Shown here one piece after another: positions 25,389-33,957 of a stretch of 64,000 bases of DNA (position 1 is its first letter; every line of letters starts with the position of its first letter). Both the position numbers and the translations under genes were made by a program. The notes under the pieces were generated by a model. The model did not search any database, was not told the DNA's origin, and saw nothing but the letters and a program-made list of their open reading frames with translations. The stretch spans positions 1,426,001 through 1,490,000 of the forward strand of contig NZ_JARUMJ010000001.1 in NCBI RefSeq assembly GCF_036898465.1, given 5' to 3'. The DNA comes from Streptomyces sp. B21-105 (lineage in GTDB: Bacteria > Actinomycetota > Actinomycetes > Streptomycetales > Streptomycetaceae).

Positions 25389-26548
25389 CGGGCGACCTCC
25401 CGTGCCGTGTCGTCCGCGCGCACCGCGTCGAAGGCGTCCCGCAGCACGCCCTGTTCGCGGGCGTCGGGTCCCGCGCCGCGCACATGCGCCACGAAGTCCT
25501 CGGCGATCTCCTGGTCGCTGCGGTCGGCCAGCCGCCGCGCGTACGACACGTCCGGGTCGTCGGGGGCGCGTTCGGGGGCGAAGACGAGGCTCAGGGTGTG
25601 CGGGAAGCGGGCGGTGAGCCGGGCCATGGGGTCGGCGGGACGGACGGCGTCGGTGAGCGTCGCCTCGACCCAGGCGTCCTCGTGGCGGGCGAGCGCGGGA
25701 TCGGCGAGCAGGTCCTCCAGGGGGCCGCGGAGGCGGGCCAGCGGGCGCGGTACCGGGCAGTCGATCCGTTCGGCGGCGATCTCGCCGTCGGGGCCGAGGT
25801 CGACGAGCCACATGGACTTGCGGTGTTCGGCCTCGGAGAAGGAGTACGGCAGCGGGGACCCCGAGTAGCGCACGCGCTCGGTGAGGGTCTGGCTGCCGTG
25901 CAGATGGCCGAGCGCGGTGTAGTCGACACCGTCGAAGACGCCCGCGGGCACCGACGCGACCCCGCCGACGGTGATGTCGCGCTCGCTGTCGCTGGGCTCG
26001 CCGCCGGTGACGAAGGCGTGGGCGAGGACGACGGAGCGGGTACCCCGCGCGCGTGCGGCGAGGTCGGCGCGGACCCGCCCCATGGCGGCTGCGAGCACGG
26101 CCTCGTGGCTCGCCTTCTCCACCCCGAACTCCTCCTTCACCAGGGCGGGTTCGAGGTAGGGCAGGCCGTAGAAGGCGACGTCGCCGTGCGCGTCCTGGAG
26201 GACGACCGGGGTGGCGGCCGCCGTCGGATCCGTGCGCAGGTGGATGCCGGCGCGGCCGATGAGTCCGGCGCCGACGCCGAGCCGGCGGGCCGAGTCGTGG
26301 TTGCCGGAGATCATCACCGTGGGCACGCCCGCCTCGGCGAGCCGGTGCAGGGCGTCGTCGAACAGCTCGACCGCGGCGAGCGGGGGCACCGCACGGTCGT
26401 ACACGTCCCCCGACACGACCACGGCGTCGACCGCGCGCTCGCGCACGGTGGCGACCAGGTGACCGATGAACTCGGCCTGGGCGCCGAGCATGTTCACCCG
26501 GTGGAACGCCCGGCCGAGATGCCAGTCGGAAGTGTGCAGGAGCCTCAT
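25385..26548 (-). CDS. sbcD: SbcD-type exonuclease subunit
   Basis: A 387-residue calcineurin-like phosphoesterase. Metal-binding motifs are HTSDWHLGR at the N terminus, SGDVYDRAVPP, ISGNHDS and, later, GHLHGS. It is the Mre11-like nuclease partner of SbcC, translated just upstream with a 4-bp overlap. The start is ATG 26548 with AGGAG about 4 nt upstream; upstream in-frame codons look non-native. Confidence 0.95.
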   Translation of the reverse strand: MRLLHTSDWHLGRAFHRVNMLGAQAEFIGHLVATVRERAVDAVVVSGDVYDRAVPPLAAVELFDDALHRLAEAGVPTVMISGNHDSARRLGVGAGLIGRAGIHLRTDPTAAATPVVLQDAHGDVAFYGLPYLEPALVKEEFGVEKASHEAVLAAAMGRVRADLAARARGTRSVVLAHAFVTGGEPSDSERDITVGGVASVPAGVFDGVDYTALGHLHGSQTLTERVRYSGSPLPYSFSEAEHRKSMWLVDLGPDGEIAAERIDCPVPRPLARLRGPLEDLLADPALARHEDAWVEATLTDAVRPADPMARLTARFPHTLSLVFAPERAPDDPDVSYARRLADRSDQEIAEDFVAHVRGAGPDAREQGVLRDAFDAVRADDTAREVAR

Positions 26549-26667
26549 GATCCCCGAGACTAACGGCCGGGTCCGACAGCACGGGCGGTTACTCCCGTAT
26601 CGCACCGTCATGACAAATGACAAAAGGCCGCGTTATGGACATTGCGCCCGTGTGGACGTCCAACGCG

Positions 26668-27294
26668 TCACGCGTCCCCGTACGCCTCCCCGCCCAGCTC
26701 GAACCCGGCGGTGCCCGCCGTCGCGTCCGCCAGCCAGGCGCGGAAGGCGTCCACGTCGGCCTCCGGAAGGCCGATCTCGAGGGTGACGGCCTCGCCGTAG
26801 GCGACCTCGCGCACGTCGCGCCCGGTCGAGTGGAGGTCGTTGTGGACCTTCCCGGCCCGTTGGTGGTCGACGGTCACCGTGGCCAGGCGGAACCGGCGAC
26901 GGGTGCGCACGGGGAGGGCGTCCAGCGCCTCGCCGACCGCGCCGCCGTACGCCCGGATGAGACCGCCCGCGCCGAGCTTGACGCCGCCGTAGTAGCGGGT
27001 GACGACGGCGACGACGTACCGCATCTCGCGCCGCAGCAGCATCTGCAGCATCGGCACGCCTGCGGTGCCGCCGGGCTCGCCGTCGTCGCTCGCCTTCTGC
27101 ACGCCGGCGTCGGCGCCGATGACGTACGCCCAGCAGTTGTGGGTGGCGTCGGCGTGCTCCTTGCGCACGGACGCGATGAAGTCCTGGGCCTCCTGCTCGG
27201 TGGCCGCGGGGGCGAGGGCGCACAGGAAACGGGAGCGGTTGACCTCGGTCTCGTGCACACCCGCGCGGGCGACGGTGCGGTACTCCTCCTGCAT
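26668..27294 (-). CDS. YigZ/IMPACT-family protein
   Basis: A 208-residue protein with an N-terminal UPF0029/Impact domain (EVNRSRFLCALAP, DDGEPGGTAGVPML, VVTRYYGGVKLGAGGLIRAYG) and a C-terminal DUF1949-like ferredoxin fold (~140-200). Family members bind translation-related factors; the precise function is not established. No obvious functional neighbour. Confidence 0.92.
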   Translation of the reverse strand: MQEEYRTVARAGVHETEVNRSRFLCALAPAATEQEAQDFIASVRKEHADATHNCWAYVIGADAGVQKASDDGEPGGTAGVPMLQMLLRREMRYVVAVVTRYYGGVKLGAGGLIRAYGGAVGEALDALPVRTRRRFRLATVTVDHQRAGKVHNDLHSTGRDVREVAYGEAVTLEIGLPEADVDAFRAWLADATAGTAGFELGGEAYGDA

Positions 27295-27391
27295 CGGGCC
27301 AGCCTATGCGGTGGAACCCGAGCCGCCGTCGGCGCGGGCGCGTACGACGAGGAGCCCGGCGGCCGGCAAGGCGGCCGCGACCCCGTCCCGG

Positions 27392-27934
27392 CTACGGCGA
27401 GCGGTCGCCTCTCGGCACGGTCGCCGACGTCAGCAGGGCCGCGCCGGGGTTCAGGGCCCGCCAGTCGGTTCCGTGCCAGGTCAGGACGGCCAGCGCCGAG
27501 GTCGGGAACTTGAGCCGGACCGCTTCCAGGGCGGCGCGCTCCCCGCCCCCGGCCAGGTCGAGCACCAGTTCCTCCAGGCCGGGGTTGTGCCCGACCAGCA
27601 GCAGCGTCCCGACGTCGGCGGGCGTCTCGCGGACGACGTCCAGCAGCTCGGGCACGTCGGCCCCGTAGAGCCGGGGGTCGAGGCGGACCGGCGCGGGGGC
27701 CTCCCACTGGGCGGACACCAGCTCCCAGGTCCCGCGGGCACGCACGGCGGTGGAGGACAGCGCGAGGTCGGGGACGCAGCCCGCCTCGGCGATCGCGCGG
27801 CCCGCCGCCGGGGCGTCCCGCCGGCCGCGCGGGGCGAGCGGCCGCTCATGATCGGGGACCCCGGTCGGCCAGGCCGACTTGGCGTGCCGCAGCACAACCA
27901 GTCGACGCGGCGCGACGCCGCCCGGGCCGCTCAT
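27392..27934 (-). CDS. Histidine phosphatase (SixA-like)
   Basis: 180 residues. The catalytic RHAKSAW motif lies at residues ~16-22 (canonical RHG with Ala in place of Gly, as in SixA). VGHNPGLEELV carries the second His near residue 110. SixA-type enzymes dephosphorylate phospho-His proteins; the target here is unknown. ATG 27934 overlaps the stop of the upstream gene by 4 bp, so the two are translationally coupled. Confidence 0.9.
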   Translation of the reverse strand: MSGPGGVAPRRLVVLRHAKSAWPTGVPDHERPLAPRGRRDAPAAGRAIAEAGCVPDLALSSTAVRARGTWELVSAQWEAPAPVRLDPRLYGADVPELLDVVRETPADVGTLLLVGHNPGLEELVLDLAGGGERAALEAVRLKFPTSALAVLTWHGTDWRALNPGAALLTSATVPRGDRSP

Positions 27935-28761
27935 GCCGGGGCTCCCACGTCGCGGGTGAGTTCCAGGCCGAGGAGCCGGTCCGCGTAGGCGTACGTCTCG
28001 AAGCGGGCGCCGTCCGCCAGCTCCGGCCCGGCGTCCTCGGTCCAGCGCAGCACCCGCAGCACCTCGGGCACGTTCAGATCGTTCTCCCACGCGGCGCGCA
28101 GCCGCGCGCGTACCTCGTCGGGGACCGGCCGCGAGGGCCGTCGCGCCCAGCCGGCGACGGCTCGCCGCCAGCGCGCGAGGGTGTCACGGGCCGCGTCCAG
28201 TGCGGCCGTGTCGAGCCGGAGCGGCTCGGTGCGCTCCACCGCGAGCAGGGCGAGACGCAGCACGGCGGGTTCGAGATCCCGTGCGGGGGCGAGATCAGGC
28301 GCGGGGGCGAGATCAGATACCGGGGCGCCCGCGGCCGGTTCGCCGCGGGCGTCGGCCGTCGCCCGCCAGTCGGGCACGGCCCGCCAGTGGGGCACGGCTC
28401 CCTCCGCCGGAGCGACGGCGACCCGTACGCCGTCCGTGGCCGGGCCGTCCGCCCCGACCACGTGCAGTACCTGTGCCACAGCCGTTGCCGCGGTGGCGTC
28501 GCGGCCGTCTTCGAAGGGGTGCATGCCCAGCGCGGCGGCGCCGGCGCGCAGCTCCGCCCGGCCGCTCGTCCCGCCGCTCAGCAGCGCCCACGCGGGCGTG
28601 CCGCCCATTTCCAGGGCGCGCACGAGCAGATCCGCGACGAGCAGGACACGGAGCGACGTCGCGTCGTAACCGCGGGCATACGCCTCGACCCGGGTCGGGC
28701 CCCGCCGGACGGAGGCGGCGACGACGGGTTCGCCGGTTCGGGCGTCGATGATGCTCAGCAC
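27931..28761 (-). CDS. CysRS/MshC-like protein lacking catalytic motifs
   Basis: A 276-residue protein. Near residue 33 YDATSLRVLLVADLLVRALE aligns by eye with the class-I synthetase segment where CysRS and MshC carry YD-x2-H-x-GHA. Here the HIGH-like signature is gone. No KMSKS motif, zinc-ligand Cys or complete Rossmann core is seen. The C terminus (ARLRAAWENDLNVPEVLRVL) matches the CysRS helical domain (DDLNTP-x-AL). Residues ~125-175 are a low-complexity linker with APxxDLAPAxDL repeats. It may be a regulatory or tRNA/cysteine-binding paralogue; that is inference. Coupled to the SixA-like gene. Confidence 0.7.
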   Translation of the reverse strand: MLSIIDARTGEPVVAASVRRGPTRVEAYARGYDATSLRVLLVADLLVRALEMGGTPAWALLSGGTSGRAELRAGAAALGMHPFEDGRDATAATAVAQVLHVVGADGPATDGVRVAVAPAEGAVPHWRAVPDWRATADARGEPAAGAPVSDLAPAPDLAPARDLEPAVLRLALLAVERTEPLRLDTAALDAARDTLARWRRAVAGWARRPSRPVPDEVRARLRAAWENDLNVPEVLRVLRWTEDAGPELADGARFETYAYADRLLGLELTRDVGAPA

Positions 28762-28879
28762 ACGGCGAGCCTAGGCGGGCGGAGCGCGGTACGCAGGCAG
28801 GAGCCGGAATCAAGGTGCGCCGTACGGTGTTGCAGCGGGGGCGAGGCTGTGGACGATCCTGACCCGGAGGAGGCCGCCG

Positions 28880-29296
28880 GTGTACGGCGACGAGGCAACG
28901 ATCCGCGAGATCCTCAACGGACTCGGTGACACGTGGGCCGTGGTGGGCCTGTCGACGAACCGCAGCCGGGCGGCCTACGGCGTCGCCGAGGTGCTGCAGC
29001 GCTTCGGCAAGCGAGTGGTGCCCGTCCTTCCGAAGGCGGAGACGGTGCACGGGGAGCCGGGGTACGCGTCCCTCGCGGACATCCCCTTCCCGGTGGACGT
29101 CGTCGACGTCTTCGTCAACAGCGAGCTCGCCGGCGCCGTCGCCGACGAGGCGGTGGCCAAGGGCGCGCGGGCGGTGTGGTTCCAGCTCGGCGTCGTCGAC
29201 GAGGCGGCCTACGAGCGCACGCGGGAGGCCGGTCTGGAGATGGTGATGGACCGCTGCCCGGCGATCGAGATCCCCCGGCTGGGGGCCCGCCCGTAA
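28880..29296 (+). CDS. CoA-binding domain protein (YccU-like)
   Basis: A 138-residue Rossmann-type CoA-binding protein. WAVVGLSTNRSRAAYGVAEVL is the nucleotide-binding region, and VWFQLGVVDEAAYERTREAGLEMVMDRCP is the conserved C-terminal block. GTG 28880 follows GGAGG at ideal spacing. Single-domain members of this family are of unknown physiological role. Confidence 0.92.
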   Translation: MYGDEATIREILNGLGDTWAVVGLSTNRSRAAYGVAEVLQRFGKRVVPVLPKAETVHGEPGYASLADIPFPVDVVDVFVNSELAGAVADEAVAKGARAVWFQLGVVDEAAYERTREAGLEMVMDRCPAIEIPRLGARP

Positions 29297-29303
29297 TGGG
29301 CGG

Positions 29304-29466
29304 GTGACCACTGACTCCTCTTTCCCCCAGCACACTTCGGTCGTCGTCGTGGGCGCGGGACCCGCGGGTCTGACCGTCGGGAACATCCTGCGCGCCGCGT
29401 CGGTCGGCTGTGTCTTCCTGGAGACGGAGAGCCGTGCGGCCGTCGAGCGACGGCCGCGCGCCGGAG
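29304..29466 (+). pseudogene. Truncated 4-hydroxybenzoate 3-monooxygenase-like gene
   Basis: Starts at GTG 29304 with a typical FAD-binding N terminus (VVVVGAGPAGLTVGNILRAASV) and continues into a PobA-like ETESRAAVERRPRAG. After about residue 54 similarity ends and the frame runs into unrelated DNA upstream of the TnpB gene. The remaining ~340 residues are absent from the window, so the gene was truncated when the transposable element arrived or by a later deletion. Confidence 0.7.
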
Positions 29467-30893
29467 TGGTGGCGACGCGGTGCGTCGCGGTGCGTCGCGG
29501 TGTCGTTCCGGCGGGGCCGGGCAGTGCACGCCACGGTGATGTCTCGTGCAGGTGTTCCCGGCGACAGTGGGTGTTCGGGCTTCTAAGGTGATCGTCATGC
29601 AGCTTCGGTACAGCTATCGGTTGTACCCCGACACCGTCCAGCAGGCCGCGTTGGCGAGGGCGTTCGGGTGTGCGCGTGTCGTGTTCAACGACTCGGTGCG
29701 TGCCCGCGAGGATGCCCGCGAGGCCGGGCAGCCGTTCCCGACGGCCGGTGAGCTGTCGAGGAAGCTGATCACCGAGGCGAAGAGGACAGCGCAGCGGTCC
29801 TGGCTGGGTGAGGTGTCGGCGGTGGTGCTCCAGCAGTCCCTGCGGGACGCCGACGCCGCGTACAGGAACTTCTTCGCCTCGCTCAAGGGCTCCCGCAAGG
29901 GGCCGAGGCTGGGAGCGCCCCGGTTCAAGTCGCGCAAGGACAGCCGCCAGTCGATCCGGTTCACCGCCAACGCCCGCTGGCACATCACGGGCAGCACCGG
30001 CCAGGGGCGTCTGAACCTGCCGAAGATCGGGGCGGTGAAGGTGAAATGGTCCCGCCCGCTGCCCGCCACCCCGTCATCGGTCACCGTCGTCAAGGACGCG
30101 GCGGGCAGATTCTTCGCCTCCTTCGTTATCGACACCGACCCGGCCGCCGACGAGGCGCGGATGCCGCAGACCGACCGCACCGTCGGCATCGACCTCGGCC
30201 TCACCCACTTTGCGGTCCTGTCCGACGGCACGAAGATCGACTCCCCGCGCTTCCTGCGGCGTGCGGAGAAGAAGCTGAAGAAGGCACAGCGGGAGCTGTC
30301 CCGCAAGCAGAAGGGATCGAAGAACCGGTCCAGGGCCCGCCTGAAGGTCGCCCGCGCTCACGCCGAGGTCGCCGACGCGCGCCGCGAGTTCCACCACCAG
30401 CTCTCCACCAGGCTGATCTGCGAGAACCAAGGGATCGCCGTGGAGGACCTGTCGGTGGCGGGACTGGGGCGTACCAGGCTGGCCAAGTCCGTGCACGACG
30501 CCGGATGGTCCTCGTTCATCGGCATGCTGGAGTACAAGGCGCAACGGTACGGCCGCACCCTGGTGAAGATCGGCCGGTTCGAACCGACCTCCCAGACCTG
30601 CCACGCCTGCGGCGTCAAGGACGGGCCCAAACCCCTGAACGTGCGGGAATGGACCTGCAACGCCTGCGGCACGGTCCACGACCGGGACCACAACGCCGCG
30701 ATCAACATCGAGACGGCCGCCGGACTGGCGGTGACGGCCTGCGGAGCGCCGGTAAGACCGGGAGCGATCCCGGCACAGCGCGAAGAAACAGGAAGCCACG
30801 GATTCCCTACCGGAAACCGGTCCGCGTAGCGGCCACGGCAACCGGTAGAGAAGGCCAGAATCCTCGTCCATTCAGGGCGAGGAGCATGTCAAT
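29467..30893 (+). mobile_element. IS200/IS605-type element carrying only tnpB
   Basis: The right end is recognisable. AGAATCCTCGTCC, TTCAGGG and CGAGGAGCATGTCAA form the palindromic terminus of actinobacterial IS605-group (IS1341-like) elements, with a CCTCG/CGAGG stem (30862-30882). The left end is inferred from where pobA similarity stops. It contains two GGTGCGTCGC direct repeats near 29478 that may be unrelated. No TnpA transposase is present, so the element cannot move alone. Confidence 0.6.
29597..30829 (+). CDS. tnpB: TnpB RNA-guided endonuclease
   Basis: A 410-residue TnpB. RuvC residues look intact: Asp in VGIDLGLTHFAVL, Glu in AVEDLSVAGL, and Asp in DHNAAINIE. A zinc ribbon CHACG with downstream CNACG lies between them. 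The N-terminal arginine-rich domain begins QLRYSYRLYPD. TnpB uses a right-end-derived omega RNA to cut DNA and promotes element retention. GTG 29588 is an alternative start three codons upstream. The C terminus is followed by a Gly/Ser-rich tail that overlaps the probable omega RNA. Confidence 0.93.
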   Translation: MQLRYSYRLYPDTVQQAALARAFGCARVVFNDSVRAREDAREAGQPFPTAGELSRKLITEAKRTAQRSWLGEVSAVVLQQSLRDADAAYRNFFASLKGSRKGPRLGAPRFKSRKDSRQSIRFTANARWHITGSTGQGRLNLPKIGAVKVKWSRPLPATPSSVTVVKDAAGRFFASFVIDTDPAADEARMPQTDRTVGIDLGLTHFAVLSDGTKIDSPRFLRRAEKKLKKAQRELSRKQKGSKNRSRARLKVARAHAEVADARREFHHQLSTRLICENQGIAVEDLSVAGLGRTRLAKSVHDAGWSSFIGMLEYKAQRYGRTLVKIGRFEPTSQTCHACGVKDGPKPLNVREWTCNACGTVHDRDHNAAINIETAAGLAVTACGAPVRPGAIPAQREETGSHGFPTGNRSA

Positions 30894-30913
30894 GAGCCGC
30901 CGGTCAGTCGTGC
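30780..30913 (+). ncRNA. Probable omega (right-end) guide RNA region of the TnpB element
   Basis: In this family the guide RNA spans the tnpB 3' end and the element's right end, with the guide taken from flanking DNA. Here the terminal stem (30862-30882) ends in GTCAA. The ~20 nt just outside (30894-30913) would be the guide; it corresponds to the 3' end of the neighbouring ArsR gene. Boundaries are inferred. Confidence 0.45.
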
Positions 30914-31263
30914 GGCGGCTCGTCGCCGAGCCGGTGGTCCGCCACGTTCAGCGCCTCGTCCACCAGGCGGCGCAGATGCCCGTCGGAGAGCGAGTAGACC
31001 ACGCGGCGGCCCACCTTGCGGGTGCTGACGAGTCCGGCGAGCCGCAGCCGCGCCAGGTGCTGGCTGACCGCCGGCCGGGCCGCGCCGCAGGCCTCGGTCA
31101 GCGTGGTCACGTCGGCTTCGCCCGAGGTCAGGGCGTGCAGCAGGGCGAGACGGGTGCGGTCGCCGAGCAGCGCGAGCAGCTCGGCGGCGAGGGCGAACTG
31201 CTCCTCGCCGGGGCTGCGCGGATGCGCATGATGTGCAGATGACAGGTGCATGCGTGCGCTCAT
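30904..31263 (-). CDS. ArsR/SmtB-family metal-responsive repressor
   Basis: 119 residues with a winged helix (LAALLALLGDRTRLALLHAL-like core, then RPAVSQHLARLRLAGLVSTRKVGRRVVYSL). The N terminus is His-rich (MHLSSAHHAHPRS) and the C terminus ends DHRLGDEPPHD, possible metal ligands. It is divergent from a cation diffusion facilitator, so it is probably a Zn or related metal sensor for that exporter. The start is ATG 31263, or ATG 31251. Confidence 0.9.
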   Translation of the reverse strand: MSARMHLSSAHHAHPRSPGEEQFALAAELLALLGDRTRLALLHALTSGEADVTTLTEACGAARPAVSQHLARLRLAGLVSTRKVGRRVVYSLSDGHLRRLVDEALNVADHRLGDEPPHD

Positions 31264-31325
31264 ACGCACATAATGACGGGGTGGGCGGGCACCCGTCCAC
31301 CTCGGCGCACCGGAAGGGGATCGAC

Positions 31326-32576
31326 GTGAGCGAGCGGCACGACCGAGGACACCGGCCCGACGACGAGCACCGGCCCGACGACGAGCAGCACCCCGCGCAC
31401 GGTCCGGGGCACGCACACCACCATTCCACCCCCCATGCCCACGATCACGCCCGTGCCCGCGGCCAGGCGCACCACCGGGCCCACGATCACGCCCATGGCC
31501 ACCCGCACCACCATGCCGACCACGCCGGCTCGCCTTCGCCCCCCTCTACCGCCGCCGCGTCCGTCGCCTCCCGCGCCCGCACGCTCCGCCACCGCCTCGC
31601 GCATCTGTTCACCCCCCACTCCCACGAGACCGCCGACAAACTGGACCCGGCCCTGGAGAGTTCGGCCCGGGGCATGCGCGCGCTCTGGGTCTCCCTCGCG
31701 GTGCTCGGCGTGACGGCCGCGGCGCAGGCGGTCGTGGTCGCGCTCTCCGGTTCGGTGGCCCTGCTCGGCGACACGGTGCACAACGCGGCGGACGCGCTGA
31801 CGGCCGTCCCCCTCGGCATCGCCTTCGTCCTGGGCCGGCGGTCGGCCACCCGCCGCTTCACCTACGGCTACGGGCGCGCGGAGGATCTGGCGGGCATCGC
31901 GATCGTCCTGACCATCGCCGCCTCCGCGGCCTTCGCGGGCTGGACGGCGGTGGAGCGACTGCTGGACCCGCGGCCCGTCGACCACCTGGGCGCCGTCACC
32001 CTGGCCGCGATGGCGGGTTTCGCGGGCAACGAGTGGGTCGCGCGGTACCGCATCCGGGTCGGCCGTTCGATCGGCTCGGCCGCGCTGGTCGCGGACGGAC
32101 TGCACGCCCGCACGGACGGGTTCACCTCGCTCGCGGTGTTGCTGGGTGCGGGCGGCTCGGCGCTCGGGTGGCGTCTGGCGGACCCGGTCGTGGGGCTGGC
32201 GATCACGGCGGCGATCGCGCTGGTGCTGCGGGACGCCGCCCGGGAGGTGTTCCGGCGGGTGATGGACGCCGTCGACCCGGCGCTGGTCGACCGGGCCGAG
32301 AGCGCGCTGCGGGACGTCGAAGGGGTGCGCGGGGTGGGCGAGTTGCGGCTGCGCTGGATCGGGCACCGGCTGCGCGCGGAGGTGGCGGTCGTCGTGGACG
32401 GCGACTTGACGGTACGTCAGGCGCACGGGGTCGCCGTGGCGGCCGAACACGCCCTGCTGCACGCGGTGCCGCGCCTGACGGCCGCACTGGTGCACGCCGA
32501 CCCGGCGGCCGCGCCCGGCGAGGAGGACCCGCACCGGACCCTCGCCCACCACACGGCCGCCCCTGGCACGCCTTAG
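31326..32576 (+). CDS. Cation diffusion facilitator (CDF) metal exporter
   Basis: A 416-residue CDF protein with an extremely His/Asp-rich cytosolic N terminus (residues ~1-70). About six membrane helices span ~115-310, and a C-terminal ferredoxin-like domain follows (~320-395). The metal site has paired acidic/His residues in GDTVHNAADAL and in ADGLHARTDGF. GTG 31326 is used. It should export Zn2+ or a similar cation, controlled by the divergent ArsR gene. Confidence 0.92.
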   Translation: MSERHDRGHRPDDEHRPDDEQHPAHGPGHAHHHSTPHAHDHARARGQAHHRAHDHAHGHPHHHADHAGSPSPPSTAAASVASRARTLRHRLAHLFTPHSHETADKLDPALESSARGMRALWVSLAVLGVTAAAQAVVVALSGSVALLGDTVHNAADALTAVPLGIAFVLGRRSATRRFTYGYGRAEDLAGIAIVLTIAASAAFAGWTAVERLLDPRPVDHLGAVTLAAMAGFAGNEWVARYRIRVGRSIGSAALVADGLHARTDGFTSLAVLLGAGGSALGWRLADPVVGLAITAAIALVLRDAAREVFRRVMDAVDPALVDRAESALRDVEGVRGVGELRLRWIGHRLRAEVAVVVDGDLTVRQAHGVAVAAEHALLHAVPRLTAALVHADPAAAPGEEDPHRTLAHHTAAPGTP

Positions 32577-32669
32577 ACCTCAGCCCACCGCAGCTGTAGG
32601 CCTCAGCCCACCGACGCCCCGCAACCCACGCGCCACGCGCCACCCGGCGACCCGAGCGCGCCTTGGGCC

Positions 32670-33233
32670 TCAGCCCACGGGCAGTCCGAGTCCCTCGAGC
32701 ACCACCGCGCCCGGCAGTTCGGCGAACGCCTTGCCCGGCACCAGGAGTTTCCCGCGCCGGCGCCCGCTGCCCACCAGCACATAGGGCAGGTCGACGACCG
32801 CGGCGTCCACCAACACCGGCCAGGAGGAAGGGAGTCCGATCGGCGTGATCCCGCCGTACTCCATACCCGTCTCGCCCACCGCCAGGTCCATCGGGGCGAA
32901 CGAGGCCTTGCGCGCCCCGAGTCGGCGGCGCACGGCACCGTTGACGTCGACCCGCGTCGTGGACAGGACGACGCACGCGGCAAGGGTCGTCTCACCGCCC
33001 CGCTTGGCGGCCACCACGACGCAGTTCGCGGACTGCTCCAGCAGCTCGCGGCCGTAGTGCTCGACGAAGGCCACGGTGTCGGCCCACTGCGGATCGGTGT
33101 CGACGTGCACGATGTGGTCGGCGGGCACGCCGCCGCTCCAGTGGCGTACGGCGTCGGCGACCGGTCCGGGCAGCTCGTCCAGGCGGTCGGAGGCCGGGGC
33201 GGCGGTGTCGAAGTGTCCGATGGGTGCGCGCAT
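32670..33233 (-). CDS. YbaK/EbsC-type aminoacyl-tRNA deacylase
   Basis: A 187-residue YbaK/ProX-fold protein. The family blocks KRGGETTLAACVV, LGARKASFAP and GITPIGLPSSWPVLVD are present. Members hydrolyse mischarged tRNAs such as Cys-tRNAPro or Ala-tRNAPro. Specificity cannot be assigned. The C-terminal KLLVPGKAFAELPGA is the conserved end. Confidence 0.9.
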   Translation of the reverse strand: MRAPIGHFDTAAPASDRLDELPGPVADAVRHWSGGVPADHIVHVDTDPQWADTVAFVEHYGRELLEQSANCVVVAAKRGGETTLAACVVLSTTRVDVNGAVRRRLGARKASFAPMDLAVGETGMEYGGITPIGLPSSWPVLVDAAVVDLPYVLVGSGRRRGKLLVPGKAFAELPGAVVLEGLGLPVG

Positions 33234-33277
33234 TTACCGCACGCTAACAGCCCGCCTCCGGCCTCTCGCCCGGCATC

Positions 33278-33853
33278 TCAGTGCGCGGGCGGCGGCACCG
33301 AAACGGTCAGCACCATCTCCGTCGGCGCCTCACCGCGGTTGGCGTAGGAGTGCGCGGCGTTGGCCTCGAACGTGACGCTCGCCCCCGCCTCGACGCGGTA
33401 CTCGGCGCCGTCGACGGTCAGCGTCAGCTCGCCGGCGGTGACATGGGCGATCTCGACCGTGCCGGGCGGGTGCGGGTCCGAAGCGCTGCTCTCGCCGGGC
33501 ATGAGCCGCCAGTCCCACATCTCCAGCGGGCCCGGCGCCTCCGCGCCGGCGAGGAGGCGGCTGTAGCTGCCGGCGTCGGTGTGCCACAGCCGTACCGCCT
33601 GGTCGGCGGGGACGATGCGGACCTTCGGGCCCCGTTCGTAGTCCAGCAGGGTGGTGACGCTGATCCCGAGGGCGTCGCCGATCTTGACGACCGTGCCGAT
33701 GCTGGGGTTGGTGCGGGCCTGCTCGATCTGGATCAGCATGCCGCGGCTGACGCCGGCGCGGGCCGCGAGCGCGTCGAGGGTGAAGCCGCGCTCGGTGCGC
33801 CATCGCTTGACGTTGCGCGCCAGGGACTGGGTCAGCAGGTCGAGGTCCGACAC
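33278..33853 (-). CDS. XRE-family regulator with cupin sensor domain
   Basis: A 191-residue protein with an N-terminal Cro/C1 HTH (~12-65; TLDALAARAGVSRGMLIQIEQA) and a C-terminal cupin (~105-185; VEIAHVTAGELTLTVDG). GTG 33853 has a GGATGGA motif just upstream and fits the conserved N terminus. ATG 33898 is also possible. It is divergent from an EamA transporter that it probably controls. Confidence 0.88.
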   Translation of the reverse strand: MSDLDLLTQSLARNVKRWRTERGFTLDALAARAGVSRGMLIQIEQARTNPSIGTVVKIGDALGISVTTLLDYERGPKVRIVPADQAVRLWHTDAGSYSRLLAGAEAPGPLEMWDWRLMPGESSASDPHPPGTVEIAHVTAGELTLTVDGAEYRVEAGASVTFEANAAHSYANRGEAPTEMVLTVSVPPPAH

Positions 33854-33957
33854 GTTCCATCCAGAGGGCGAGGCAATATTTTGAATGACAGAGTTCATCA
33901 CACTGCACTACGGTGTGGTGTACCCGATCGTCCACCGAACTGTACTGCGAGGAATCC

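Noticed and set aside
22734..25868. A ~1044-codon plus-strand open frame opposite sbcC/sbcD
   Set aside because: Gly/Arg-rich antisense artefact; sbcC and sbcD on the other strand have all hallmark motifs.
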